64,000 nt of DNA, from positions 18,315 to 82,314 of the forward strand of contig JAFTXQ010000005.1 in the NCBI GenBank assembly GCA_017461565.1, read 5' to 3'. Origin of the DNA: Oscillospiraceae bacterium (GTDB taxonomy: Bacteria > Bacillota > Clostridia > Oscillospirales > Ruminococcaceae). Shown piece after piece: positions 42,878 to 50,831 of the stretch. Each line of letters begins with the position of its first letter. Within the stretch, counting starts at the first letter, position 1. The position numbers were made by a program, and so were the translations under genes. A model generated the notes under the pieces. The model was given only the letters and a program-made list of their open reading frames with translations, was not told the DNA's origin and did not search any database.

Positions 42878-45289
42878 ATGAGCAAAAACGAAATGTTACC
42901 TACAATATCGCTACGTGGACTGGTAGTGTTTCCTTCTATGGTACTGCACTTCGATGTTGGCAGAGAACGCAGCGTCAATGCGCTTAAGGCAGCCACAGAA
43001 AACGACCAGCATATATTTTTAGTGGCACAGCAGGACCCTGCCGCTACTGACCCCGATGTAAAGGACCTTTACGAGATCGGTGTAGTTGCCGAGATAAGAC
43101 AGCTTCTCTCCACACCTGACGGCTCAACAAGGGTTCTTGTTGAAGGTCTGTACCGTGCTAAGCGTGTAAAGACGCTCGGTCGCACGGATTACCTTAAATT
43201 CGAGGTGAAGCCTATCGCTTCACGTGGCGGCGAGCTTTCCGAAAACACACAGGCTGCCTGCAAGCGTGCGCTGAAGGACGCTTTCATGGAATATGCCCAG
43301 GTGACTCCCAAGATGCCCCGTGAGCTGTACGACAGCATCATCGGTGAGGAAGACTGCGCAAAGCTTTTTGAAAAAATAGTTTTCAACGTGGTGCTTAAGG
43401 TCGAGGACAAGCAGAAGCTGCTTGAAACAAACGGAACTCTTGCAAGGATAAAGCTGCTCATCACAATGCTGAAAAACGAGCTTGAGATAATCGAGACAGA
43501 GATAGACATACAGGAACAGGTCCGTGAGCAGGTGGATAAAAACCAGCGTGAATACTATCTGCGTGAGCAGATGCGTGTTATTTCACGGCAGCTTGGCGAC
43601 GGCGACAGTCCTCAGGAGGAAGTTGAAAAGTACATAGAAAAGATAATGGCGCTCGAGCTTCCCGAGGAAACTACCGAAAAGCTGATCGGAGAGGCTGAAA
43701 AGCTTGGCAAGATGTCCTACACCTCGCAGGAGGCGGCAGTTATCCGCACCTATCTCGATACCGTGCTGGAGCTTCCATGGAACGTAAAGACCAAGGACAA
43801 GGTGGATATTGCCAAGGTGCAGAAGCAGCTTGACAAGGACCATTACGGTCTTGTAAAGGTAAAGGATCGTATCACCGAAACTATCGCAGTGCGTGCCCTT
43901 GCTCCCGATGTAAAGGGTCAGATAATCTGCCTTTACGGTCCTCCCGGAGTCGGCAAGACCTCTATCGGAAAGTCCATTGCCAAGGCGCTCGGAAGAAACT
44001 ATGCACGCATCTCCCTTGGCGGCGTCCGTGACGAAGCCGAGATAAGAGGTCACAGAAAAACTTATGTAGGCTCAATGCCGGGTAGGATCATCGCTGCACT
44101 CAAGCAGGCAAAGAGCATGAACCCCGTGATCCTCCTTGACGAGATCGACAAGATGGGTAACGACTACAAGGGAGATCCCTCCTCCGCTATGCTGGAGGTA
44201 CTGGACAGCGAGCAGAATACTGCTTTCGTTGACCACTACCTTGAGATCCCCGTTGATCTCAGCGATGTACTGTTCATCACGACAGCGAATTCACTCGACC
44301 CTATTTCTCCCCCTCTGCTGGACAGAATGGAGGTAATAGAGCTCAACAGCTACACCCGCGAGGAAAAGTTCAATATCGCCAAGAAGCACCTGCTTCCCAA
44401 GCAGCTTGCAAAGCACGGCGAAAAGTCTGCTACCCTTAAGGTGAGCGACAAGGCGCTGTATTCCGTCATCGACTTCTACACAAGAGAAGCAGGCGTGAGA
44501 AAGCTTGAACGCAGGATTGCTGATATCTGCCGTAAATCTGCAAAGAAGCTGGTTTCGGGCGAGAAAAAAGTCAATGTGACCGATACAAACATCACAGATT
44601 TCCTCGGCGTTAAGAAGTATCTCCCCGAGCATCTTGCTGCACAGGATGAGGTGGGTCTCGTAAACGGACTTGCATGGACATCCGTCGGCGGCACCATGCT
44701 TCCGCTCGAAGTGCTTGTGCTTGATGGTACAGGCAAGACCGAGTTCACAGGCAGCCTCGGTGAAGTGATGAAGGAATCTGCAAAGATCGCAGTGAGCCTT
44801 ACAAGGGCACTTGCAGGCAAATATAACATCGATCCTGAGTTCTACAAGAACAAGGATATCCATATCCACGCTCCCGAGGGCGCAGTCCCCAAGGACGGCC
44901 CCTCCGCAGGCGTTACACTGACGACTGCACTGGTTTCTGCACTGAGCGGAATTCCTGTGCGTCGTGACGTTGCCATGACTGGCGAGATAACACTCCGTGG
45001 CAAGGTGCTTGCCATCGGCGGACTCAAGGAGAAATCAATGGCGGCTTACCGTGCAGGTGTAAAAACTGTGTGCATCCCCAAGGAAAACGAGCCTGACATC
45101 GCAGAGCTTGATGATGTTGTAAAGCAGAACGTAAAATTCGTAATTGCCGAGGATATCTCCACCGTGCTTGAAGCGGCGCTCGTTACTCCCAACTGCACTC
45201 CCAAGAAAACAGGAAGCATGAAGAAAAAGAAAATAAATCACGAAGATACAGTAGCAGAGAAGAAGCTGCCTGTTCTTTCGGCAAACTGA
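42878..45289 (+). CDS. lon: ATP-dependent protease Lon
   Basis: Cytosolic homo-hexameric AAA+ protease degrading damaged and regulatory proteins, 803 residues, full length. N-terminal substrate domain (about 1-200), coiled linker, AAA+ core with Walker [14 protein letters not shown] and Walker [11 protein letters not shown], and the C-terminal protease with catalytic Ser in KDGPSAGVT and Lys in [13 protein letters not shown] lysine-rich extension of about 30 residues ends the protein. ATG after AAGGAAG. Followed after 45 bp by ysxC, the common lon-ysxC order of Firmicutes. Confidence 0.97.
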   Translation: MSKNEMLPTISLRGLVVFPSMVLHFDVGRERSVNALKAATENDQHIFLVAQQDPAATDPDVKDLYEIGVVAEIRQLLSTPDGSTRVLVEGLYRAKRVKTLGRTDYLKFEVKPIASRGGELSENTQAACKRALKDAFMEYAQVTPKMPRELYDSIIGEEDCAKLFEKIVFNVVLKVEDKQKLLETNGTLARIKLLITMLKNELEIIETEIDIQEQVREQVDKNQREYYLREQMRVISRQLGDGDSPQEEVEKYIEKIMALELPEETTEKLIGEAEKLGKMSYTSQEAAVIRTYLDTVLELPWNVKTKDKVDIAKVQKQLDKDHYGLVKVKDRITETIAVRALAPDVKGQIICLYGPPGVGKTSIGKSIAKALGRNYARISLGGVRDEAEIRGHRKTYVGSMPGRIIAALKQAKSMNPVILLDEIDKMGNDYKGDPSSAMLEVLDSEQNTAFVDHYLEIPVDLSDVLFITTANSLDPISPPLLDRMEVIELNSYTREEKFNIAKKHLLPKQLAKHGEKSATLKVSDKALYSVIDFYTREAGVRKLERRIADICRKSAKKLVSGEKKVNVTDTNITDFLGVKKYLPEHLAAQDEVGLVNGLAWTSVGGTMLPLEVLVLDGTGKTEFTGSLGEVMKESAKIAVSLTRALAGKYNIDPEFYKNKDIHIHAPEGAVPKDGPSAGVTLTTALVSALSGIPVRRDVAMTGEITLRGKVLAIGGLKEKSMAAYRAGVKTVCIPKENEPDIAELDDVVKQNVKFVIAEDISTVLEAALVTPNCTPKKTGSMKKKKINHEDTVAEKKLPVLSAN

Positions 45290-45298
45290 TAAACAAAT

Positions 45299-45318
45299 GG
45301 CGGACATACTTGTCCGCC
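45299..45318. repeat. GGCGGACA inverted-repeat hairpin, copy 1
   Basis: GGCGGACA, four bases, TGTCCGCC, between lon and ysxC. The same stem recurs at 49682-49700. No T-run follows, so it is not a canonical terminator; possibly a processing or mRNA-stability element. Confidence 0.6.
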
Positions 45319-45334
45319 GAAATATAGGTGAAGC

Positions 45335-45961
45335 ATGAATTTCAACAAAGCTGAGTTTTTTACATCATACGGAAGCTTCAAGCAGATACCAAAGTCCACG
45401 AAGACAGAGATCGCTTTTGCAGGCCGCTCCAACGTAGGTAAATCCTCGCTGATTAACAAGATATTCAACAGAAAATCCCTTGCGAGGGTCAGCGCTGTCC
45501 CGGGAAAAACTGCGACCATCAACTTCTACTCGCTTGAGGATGTGTTCTTTGTTGACCTGCCCGGCTATGGCTATGCAAAGGTAGCAAAGTCCGAAAAGGA
45601 GCGCTGGGGCGAGCTTATCGAGGGATATCTCAACGATGACAGGAGCCTTGCGCTGGTGTTCCAGCTGGTGGATTTCCGTCACCCTCCCACAAAGGACGAC
45701 ATAATGATGATCAATTACCTCATCGACATGGGGCTGCCGTTCGTGGTCGTGCTGACAAAGGCGGACAAGCTTTCCAGAAAGCAGCGTGCAGACCGCAGAC
45801 AGGCGCTCATGACCGAGCTCCCCTGCGCCGAAGATATCACGGTTATCGAGTTCTCCGCACTTACAGGTGAAGGCGTAGAGGATATCTGGGAAATCATTGA
45901 AGAGCTTGCCGAGAGCGAGGACGATATCATCGAAGCAGGAGATCAATTCACAGATGAGTAA
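45335..45961 (+). CDS. ysxC: Ribosome biogenesis GTPase YsxC/EngB
   Basis: Essential GTPase for late 50S assembly, 208 residues. G1 GRSNVGKSSL, G3 DLPGYGYAKV, G4 TKADKL and the KXRXXR region KQRADRRQAL are present. The acidic C-terminal tail (ESEDDIIEAGDQFTDE) is slightly longer than in Bacillus. Follows lon with a hairpin in the gap and is probably co-transcribed. Confidence 0.96.
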   Translation: MNFNKAEFFTSYGSFKQIPKSTKTEIAFAGRSNVGKSSLINKIFNRKSLARVSAVPGKTATINFYSLEDVFFVDLPGYGYAKVAKSEKERWGELIEGYLNDDRSLALVFQLVDFRHPPTKDDIMMINYLIDMGLPFVVVLTKADKLSRKQRADRRQALMTELPCAEDITVIEFSALTGEGVEDIWEIIEELAESEDDIIEAGDQFTDE

Positions 45962-45989
45962 TTTTTCATCCTGCTGACACATTACCACC

Positions 45990-46018
45990 TTGACACTCAC
46001 GTTTTTTAACGGTATAAT
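45990..46018 (+). promoter_or_regulatory. Consensus promoter before the small membrane-protein gene
   Basis: TTGACA (45990-45995), 17 bases, TATAAT (46013-46018), a perfect consensus 37 bp before the ATG at 46056. Confidence 0.8.
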
Positions 46019-46055
46019 TATCTATGACATACTTACATTGAAGGGACATGATATC

Positions 46056-46163
46056 ATGAACGAAAAAAAGCGTAAAAGGATGATGGCGGCTTTCCGTGTG
46101 ATAGCATTGATAATCGCTATTGTTATGATACTCGGAATAATCTTCCAGAGCTATATTTTCTGA
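46056..46163 (+). CDS. Small single-pass membrane protein (35 residues)
   Basis: A short frame of 35 codons: basic N-terminus (MNEKKRKRMM) and one membrane helix (about residues 12-31) ending FQSYIF. AAGGGA lies upstream and a consensus promoter just before it, and the next gene begins 31 bp later, so it is probably the first gene of a two-gene unit. No family recognised; the type (basic head plus one helix) is common among small membrane proteins. Confidence 0.65.
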   Translation: MNEKKRKRMMAAFRVIALIIAIVMILGIIFQSYIF

Positions 46164-46194
46164 TAGCTCTACGCAACGAAAGGAATACTGACAA

Positions 46195-47016
46195 ATGGGT
46201 TTATTCACCAAAAACTACAACGACTCCGGCTCAGGTGTATCCAAAAAGGCGCCTCAGAAAAAGCCGCTCTTCAGATTTTTTGAGATATTCGGCAACAAAT
46301 TCTGGACGATAATGCACATAAATCTCGTGTATTTTCTGTTCTGTCTGCCTATCGTCACATTCGGTCCTGCGACCGCAGCCATGACGACACTGATGCGCAA
46401 TATCTACCTTGAAAAGCCGCAATTCGTTTTCCATGATTTTTTTGAAGCTTTCAAAAAGAACTTCAAGAGATCCTTTGTTATCGGTCTTTTCGATATTGCG
46501 GTGATCGCTCTTGCGGTGTTCAGCTATGCATTCTATGTTCCTAATCTCGACACGCAGGAGAACTACTGGTTCTATTATGCGCTGACAATGGCGGCTGAGG
46601 TGATCTTCCTTCTGATGAACTTCTTCATCTATCCTCAGATAGTGGCACTTGACCTGAGTATGCCTGCGATACTGAAAAACTCACTTATCCTTGCGTTTGT
46701 TAACCTGAAGGGCAACCTTATCTCGCTGGCATTGTTCATCATTTACTTTGTATTGTACATCTTCTTCGGCGTATATGTGCTGGTATTCGCACCGATACTT
46801 CCGTTCGGATGGATGGGTATCGTGGTGATATTCACCTGCTACCCTGCGATCCAGAAGTTCATCATCAATCCTTTCTACGAAGCAAGGGGCGAGAAAAATC
46901 CCGAGATCCCCGACTACGACGACGATGAAGCCGTATTTGAGGACAAGGGTGGCGAGGAAGCTCCTATCAAGATGAAAAAGGAACGCAGCTCAGGCGGCGG
47001 TAAGATAATCAAATAA
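46195..47016 (+). CDS. YesL-like (DUF624) membrane protein
   Basis: Integral membrane protein of 273 residues with about five helices. The region FFEIFGNKFWTIMHINL, then FCLPIVTFGPATAAM, is typical of YesL/DUF624 proteins, often found with carbohydrate uptake genes; function unknown. The C-terminal 60 residues are charged and cytoplasmic. ATG after AAAGGAAT. Ends in a terminator. Confidence 0.82.
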   Translation: MGLFTKNYNDSGSGVSKKAPQKKPLFRFFEIFGNKFWTIMHINLVYFLFCLPIVTFGPATAAMTTLMRNIYLEKPQFVFHDFFEAFKKNFKRSFVIGLFDIAVIALAVFSYAFYVPNLDTQENYWFYYALTMAAEVIFLLMNFFIYPQIVALDLSMPAILKNSLILAFVNLKGNLISLALFIIYFVLYIFFGVYVLVFAPILPFGWMGIVVIFTCYPAIQKFIINPFYEARGEKNPEIPDYDDDEAVFEDKGGEEAPIKMKKERSSGGGKIIK

Positions 47017-47021
47017 TTCAC

Positions 47022-47057
47022 ACGTCCGAGAGGTAAAACTCACGGACGTTTTCTTTT
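47022..47057 (+). terminator. Intrinsic terminator after the YesL-like gene
   Basis: Stem ACGTCCG/CGGACGT with a 14-base loop, followed by TTTTCTTTTG. Confidence 0.75.
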
Positions 47058-47142
47058 GTTTGTTGAGGTATCAACATCAATGAATAAAATGGCAATTATC
47101 GTTCATAATAATACCGATACCGAAAACGAAAGGAGCCTATTT

Positions 47143-47676
47143 ATGGATATCAAAGGTTCAAGGACTGAAGCAAATCTTATGTCTGCTTTCGCAGGCGAAA
47201 CACAGGCACGCAGCAAATACTCATATTTTGCACAGGCTGCAAGAAACGAAGGCTTTGAGCAGATCGCAGCAATATTCGAGGAAACGGCAGAGAACGAAAA
47301 GGCGCACGCATTTATGTGGTTCAAGTACCTCGGTGGGCTGACGAACACCACAGGCAACCTCAAGAACGCCGCCTCGGGCGAGCATTTTGAGTGGACGGAT
47401 ATGTACAGGAAATTCGCTGAAGAAGCCGACGAGGAGGGTTTCACGGAGATCGCCGCTAAATTCCGTCAGGTGGCGCAAATAGAGGAATGGCACGAGAAGC
47501 GCTTTTTGCAGCTTCTGAGCAATACCGAGCTTCAGAAAGTTTTTGAAAAGACAGGCGAGGTCATGTGGCAGTGCCGGAACTGCGGTCACATCGTCATCGG
47601 AAAGAAAGCCCCCGAGGTCTGCCCTGTCTGCTCTTATCCGAAGAGCTATTTTGAGATCAGAGCCGAAAACTATTAA
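47143..47676 (+). CDS. rbr: Rubrerythrin
   Basis: Cytosolic non-haem iron peroxidase that reduces hydrogen peroxide in anaerobes, 177 residues. The four-helix ferritin-like domain carries the diiron ligands (ETQARSKYSYF, EETAENEKAHAF, EEADEEGF, EEWHEKRF). The C-terminal rubredoxin domain has CRNCG and CPVCSYP for the Fe(Cys)4 centre. ATG 47143 has AAAGGAG upstream; an earlier ATG (47056) gives a non-conserved extension. Candidate PerR target, though no clear PerR box is seen upstream. Ends in a terminator. Confidence 0.95.
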   Translation: MDIKGSRTEANLMSAFAGETQARSKYSYFAQAARNEGFEQIAAIFEETAENEKAHAFMWFKYLGGLTNTTGNLKNAASGEHFEWTDMYRKFAEEADEEGFTEIAAKFRQVAQIEEWHEKRFLQLLSNTELQKVFEKTGEVMWQCRNCGHIVIGKKAPEVCPVCSYPKSYFEIRAENY

Positions 47677-47689
47677 TGTAATATTTCAG

Positions 47690-47717
47690 ACCGACAAGCC
47701 ATTGTCGGTTTCTTTTT
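47690..47717 (+). terminator. Intrinsic terminator after rbr
   Basis: Stem ACCGACAA/TTGTCGGT with a four-base loop, then TTCTTTTT. Confidence 0.8.
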
Positions 47718-47765
47718 GTGCTTAACCAATCAAGACAATATTTATAAAAATAATGTCATTCCCCC

Positions 47766-47794
47766 TTGAAAAAAGTCTGCGTATTTGGTATAAT
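47766..47794 (+). promoter_or_regulatory. Promoter of aspS
   Basis: TTGAAA (47766-47771), 17 bases, TATAAT (47789-47794). The ATG at 47804 lies too close to the likely transcript start, favouring 47846. Confidence 0.7.
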
Positions 47795-47845
47795 ATATGA
47801 TGTATGAATTTTAATACCATTCTTAAAAGAAAGAAGGAAATGATT

Positions 47846-49621
47846 ATGGCAGACACAATGCAGGGTCTGAAAAGAACACATTACTGCGGAGAGGTTACTC
47901 TCGACGCAAAAGAGGTAGTTGTCGGCGGCTTTACACAGAGAGTACGTGACAAGGGCAGTCTTATTTTTATAGATCTCCGTGATACATCGGGTATCATTCA
48001 GCTCGTTTTTGATGAGAACACAGAAAAGTCCGTATTTGAAAAGGCAAAGTCTGTGCGCTCCGAATTCGTGCTTATGGCAAAGGGCGAGGTGCGTGCCCGT
48101 GAGAGCGTAAACGCTGACCTTAAGACAGGTAATCTGGAGCTTGTTGTTACCGAGCTTCGTATCCTCTCTAAATCCCAGACCACTCCCTTTGAGATCACAA
48201 GCAATACCAAGACAAACGAGGAGCTTCGTCTGAAGTACCGTTACCTTGATCTGCGCAGAAAGCCCTTACAGGACAACCTTAAGATGCGCCATGAGGTGGC
48301 TAAGTGCGCACGTGAGTACTTCTACGAGAACCGCTTCTATGAGATTGAAACTCCTATGATGATAAAGTCCACTCCCGAGGGCGCACGTGACTATATCGTT
48401 CCCAGCCGTATACACAACGGCAAGTTCTATGCGCTTCCCCAGTCCCCCCAGATCTACAAGCAGCTTCTTATGATCTCGGGTATGGACAGATATATCCAGC
48501 TTGCACGCTGCTTCCGTGACGAGGATCTCCGTGCCGACAGACAGCCCGAATTCACTCAGATCGACCTTGAGATGAGCTTCGTTGACGTTGAGGACATCCT
48601 TGAGATGCTGGAGGGCTTTGTTCAGCGTCTGTACAAGCAGGTACTGAATGTTGATATCCCTACGCCCCTGCCCCGCCTTACCTATAACGAGGCTATGAAC
48701 CGCTATGGCTCTGATAAGCCCGATACTCGTTTTGGTATGGAGATCACTGACATCTCTGATATCGTAAAGGGCTGCGGCTTCAGCGTATTCACAGACGCAA
48801 TCGCAAACGGCGGCTCTGTACGTGGTATCGTTGCTAAGGGCGCAGCTGACAAGCTGACAAGAAAAGAGATCGACAAGCAAACAGAGTTTGTTCGTGGAAT
48901 AGGCGCAAAGGGTCTGGCTTATGTAAGATGGGTTGACGACGCTCCCAACTGCTCTTTCAGCAAGTTCATGGCTGAGGGCGAGCTTGAAGCTATCCTCAAG
49001 GCTCTCGGCTGCAAAAAGGGCGACGTTGCACTTATCGTTGCTGACAAGAACAAGGTAACTCTCCCTGTTCTCGGCGCACTGAGACTGAAGCTTGCAAAGC
49101 AGCTGGACATTATCCCCGAGGGCTGGAACTTCCTGTGGATCACAGAATTCCCCTTCTTCGAGTACGACGAGGAAAGCGGCGAATGGCTGGCTATGCACCA
49201 CCCCTTCACCATGCCTATGGACGAGTGTCTTGAATACCTCGAGACCGACAAGGAAAAGGTACGTGCAAAGGCTTACGACCTTGTACTCAACGGCGTTGAG
49301 CTGTCCAGTGGTTCTATCCGTATCACCGATTACGAGCTGCAGCAGAGAATGTTTGAGCTTCTCGGTCTCACCAAGGAAGAGATCGATGCGAAGTTCGGCT
49401 TCCTCGTTGACGCATATAAGTACGGTGCTCCTCCCCACGGTGGCGCAGGTATCGGTCTTGACAGACTTGCAATGCTTATGTGTGGCTGCGACTCCCTCCG
49501 TGATGTTACAGCATTCCCCAAGGTACAGAATGCAAGCGAGCTGATGAGCGAGGCTCCCTCTGTTGTAGCTGACGAGCAGCTTAAGGAGCTTGGCATTGCT
49601 ATAATCGAATCTGCCGAATAA
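47846..49621 (+). CDS. aspS: Aspartyl-tRNA synthetase, bacterial type
   Basis: Class II synthetase charging tRNA-Asp, 591 residues, the normal bacterial length. N-terminal OB-fold anticodon domain (about 1-110), class II core with motif 2 RCFRDEDLRADRQPEFTQ and motif 3 GIGLDRLAML, and the bacterial GAD insertion (about 280-420). ATG 47846 with AAGGAAAT upstream. Single gene with its own promoter; no T-box was recognised in the short leader. Whether it also makes Asp-tRNA-Asn cannot be judged here. Confidence 0.97.
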   Translation: MADTMQGLKRTHYCGEVTLDAKEVVVGGFTQRVRDKGSLIFIDLRDTSGIIQLVFDENTEKSVFEKAKSVRSEFVLMAKGEVRARESVNADLKTGNLELVVTELRILSKSQTTPFEITSNTKTNEELRLKYRYLDLRRKPLQDNLKMRHEVAKCAREYFYENRFYEIETPMMIKSTPEGARDYIVPSRIHNGKFYALPQSPQIYKQLLMISGMDRYIQLARCFRDEDLRADRQPEFTQIDLEMSFVDVEDILEMLEGFVQRLYKQVLNVDIPTPLPRLTYNEAMNRYGSDKPDTRFGMEITDISDIVKGCGFSVFTDAIANGGSVRGIVAKGAADKLTRKEIDKQTEFVRGIGAKGLAYVRWVDDAPNCSFSKFMAEGELEAILKALGCKKGDVALIVADKNKVTLPVLGALRLKLAKQLDIIPEGWNFLWITEFPFFEYDEESGEWLAMHHPFTMPMDECLEYLETDKEKVRAKAYDLVLNGVELSSGSIRITDYELQQRMFELLGLTKEEIDAKFGFLVDAYKYGAPPHGGAGIGLDRLAMLMCGCDSLRDVTAFPKVQNASELMSEAPSVVADEQLKELGIAIIESAE

Positions 49622-49681
49622 AGGGTTTTGCGATTTCCGTCAGGAAATTGCCGTCACTCTGGCGGCAAAGCAAAAGCCAAT

Positions 49682-49700
49682 GGCGGACAGAATGTCCGCC
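49682..49700. repeat. GGCGGACA inverted-repeat hairpin, copy 2
   Basis: GGCGGACA, three bases, TGTCCGCC, in the aspS-GNAT gap, with the same stem as 45299-45318. A second, different hairpin (GCGGCAGG/CCTGCCGC) follows at about 49715-49740. Confidence 0.6.
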
Positions 49701-49753
49701 GGTATAAATCACAATGCGGCAGGACTAAAAGCCTGCCGCTGATTTGAGATATC

Positions 49754-50284
49754 ATGTATGAAATAAAACTAGTCAGACCAACTACTGAATATACAGGTCA
49801 GATAATGCAGTACCGAAGAGAATTTCTCGAATACGATCCCACTGAATGTATGGGCGGCTGCGGAAATCTCAGAAAATGCGACAACGTTGATGAATGGCTG
49901 AAAACGATCAAACTTCTGTCTGACCCTGAGACCTGTCCGAAAGGATATGTGATCTCTGACACATACCTTGCCGTACGAATAACCGACAACAGGCTTGTAG
50001 GAGTAATTGATCTGCGGCATAGTCTGAACAATTCCTCGCTGAGCGAATGGGCAGGACATATCGGGTATTCGGTGCGGCCAAACGACCGAAGACGTGGTCA
50101 TGCCAAGGAAATGCTACGTCTTGTTCTCCTGAACTGCAAGGAGCTGGGACTGAACAGAGTGCTGTTATGCTGCGATCACGACAATATAGCAAGCGAGCGT
50201 ACAATCCTTGCGAACGGCGGCGTTTTTGAACGCATCACCGAAGCGAACGGCAGACCTGTCAAGCGCTTCTGGATAGAGACATAA
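49754..50284 (+). CDS. GNAT-family N-acetyltransferase
   Basis: Acetyl-CoA-dependent acetyltransferase of 176 residues. Motif A is RPNDRRRGHAKEMLRLVL (R-x-x-G-x-A type) and the following HDNIASERTILANGGVFE is the usual second half of the fold. The ribosome site is weak (TGAG). Related to acetyltransferases acting on small molecules or ribosomal proteins, but the substrate is unknown. It precedes a sigma-like/membrane gene pair by 33 bp. Confidence 0.88.
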   Translation: MYEIKLVRPTTEYTGQIMQYRREFLEYDPTECMGGCGNLRKCDNVDEWLKTIKLLSDPETCPKGYVISDTYLAVRITDNRLVGVIDLRHSLNNSSLSEWAGHIGYSVRPNDRRRGHAKEMLRLVLLNCKELGLNRVLLCCDHDNIASERTILANGGVFERITEANGRPVKRFWIET

Positions 50285-50317
50285 TGTATGTTCAAACTGA
50301 CATCGGGAGGTAAATGT

Positions 50318-50815
50318 ATGGAGAAACAGGAATACAAGGAAGTAGCTGCTATGGCAGCAAACGGCGACTCCAAAGCCTTTACCCGCCTGTACGAAACCAT
50401 CTACCGTGAAATGTATTATACCGCTTTTTATTCTCTGGCTGATGACGCCGACGCAGTTGAGGTGCTTATAGATACTGTAAGGGACGCATTTGCCTGTATC
50501 GGAAAGCTTCACACAGAAGCAGCGTTTCGTATGTACATGATGAAGCAGCTATGTGCAGGCATCAAAAACAAATTCAAGGAATACGCTGCCGATGGCAGAG
50601 AGATATTTTGTGATGAAAACAAATATCGCCCTAATCGTGACGGTATCGATATCAAGCAGGAATTCAACAGACTTCCCGATACCGAGCGGCTTGTGTGCGC
50701 TCTATATGTTGGCGGCAAATTCCTTTGTGACGAGATATCACAATTCACAGGGCTTTCAGCCTCGACTGTCAAGAAAAAGCTTGACAGGGCGCTTATGACA
50801 TTTTCACTTGACTGA
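50318..50815 (+). CDS. Sigma-70-like (ECF) factor, divergent
   Basis: 165 residues resembling an ECF sigma factor: a region 2-like N-terminus (DSKAFTRLYETIYREMYYTA) and a region 4-like helix-turn-helix (FNRLPDTERLVCALYVGG, then LSASTVKKKLDRAL). The region 2 promoter-melting segment is weakly conserved. ATG after GGGAGG. The next gene starts 16 bp downstream and encodes a single-pass membrane protein, so the two likely act as regulator pair. Could be a sigma factor or a DNA-binding relative. Confidence 0.65.
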   Translation: MEKQEYKEVAAMAANGDSKAFTRLYETIYREMYYTAFYSLADDADAVEVLIDTVRDAFACIGKLHTEAAFRMYMMKQLCAGIKNKFKEYAADGREIFCDENKYRPNRDGIDIKQEFNRLPDTERLVCALYVGGKFLCDEISQFTGLSASTVKKKLDRALMTFSLD

Positions 50816-50831
50816 TAAAGGAGGGATACGC

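Noticed and set aside
47056-47142. PerR box before rubrerythrin
   Set aside because: A TTATCGTTCATAATA stretch matches too few positions of the box to claim.
48266-49438. 390-codon open frame antisense to aspS
   Set aside because: A codon-bias shadow of aspS; no family resemblance and no ribosome site.
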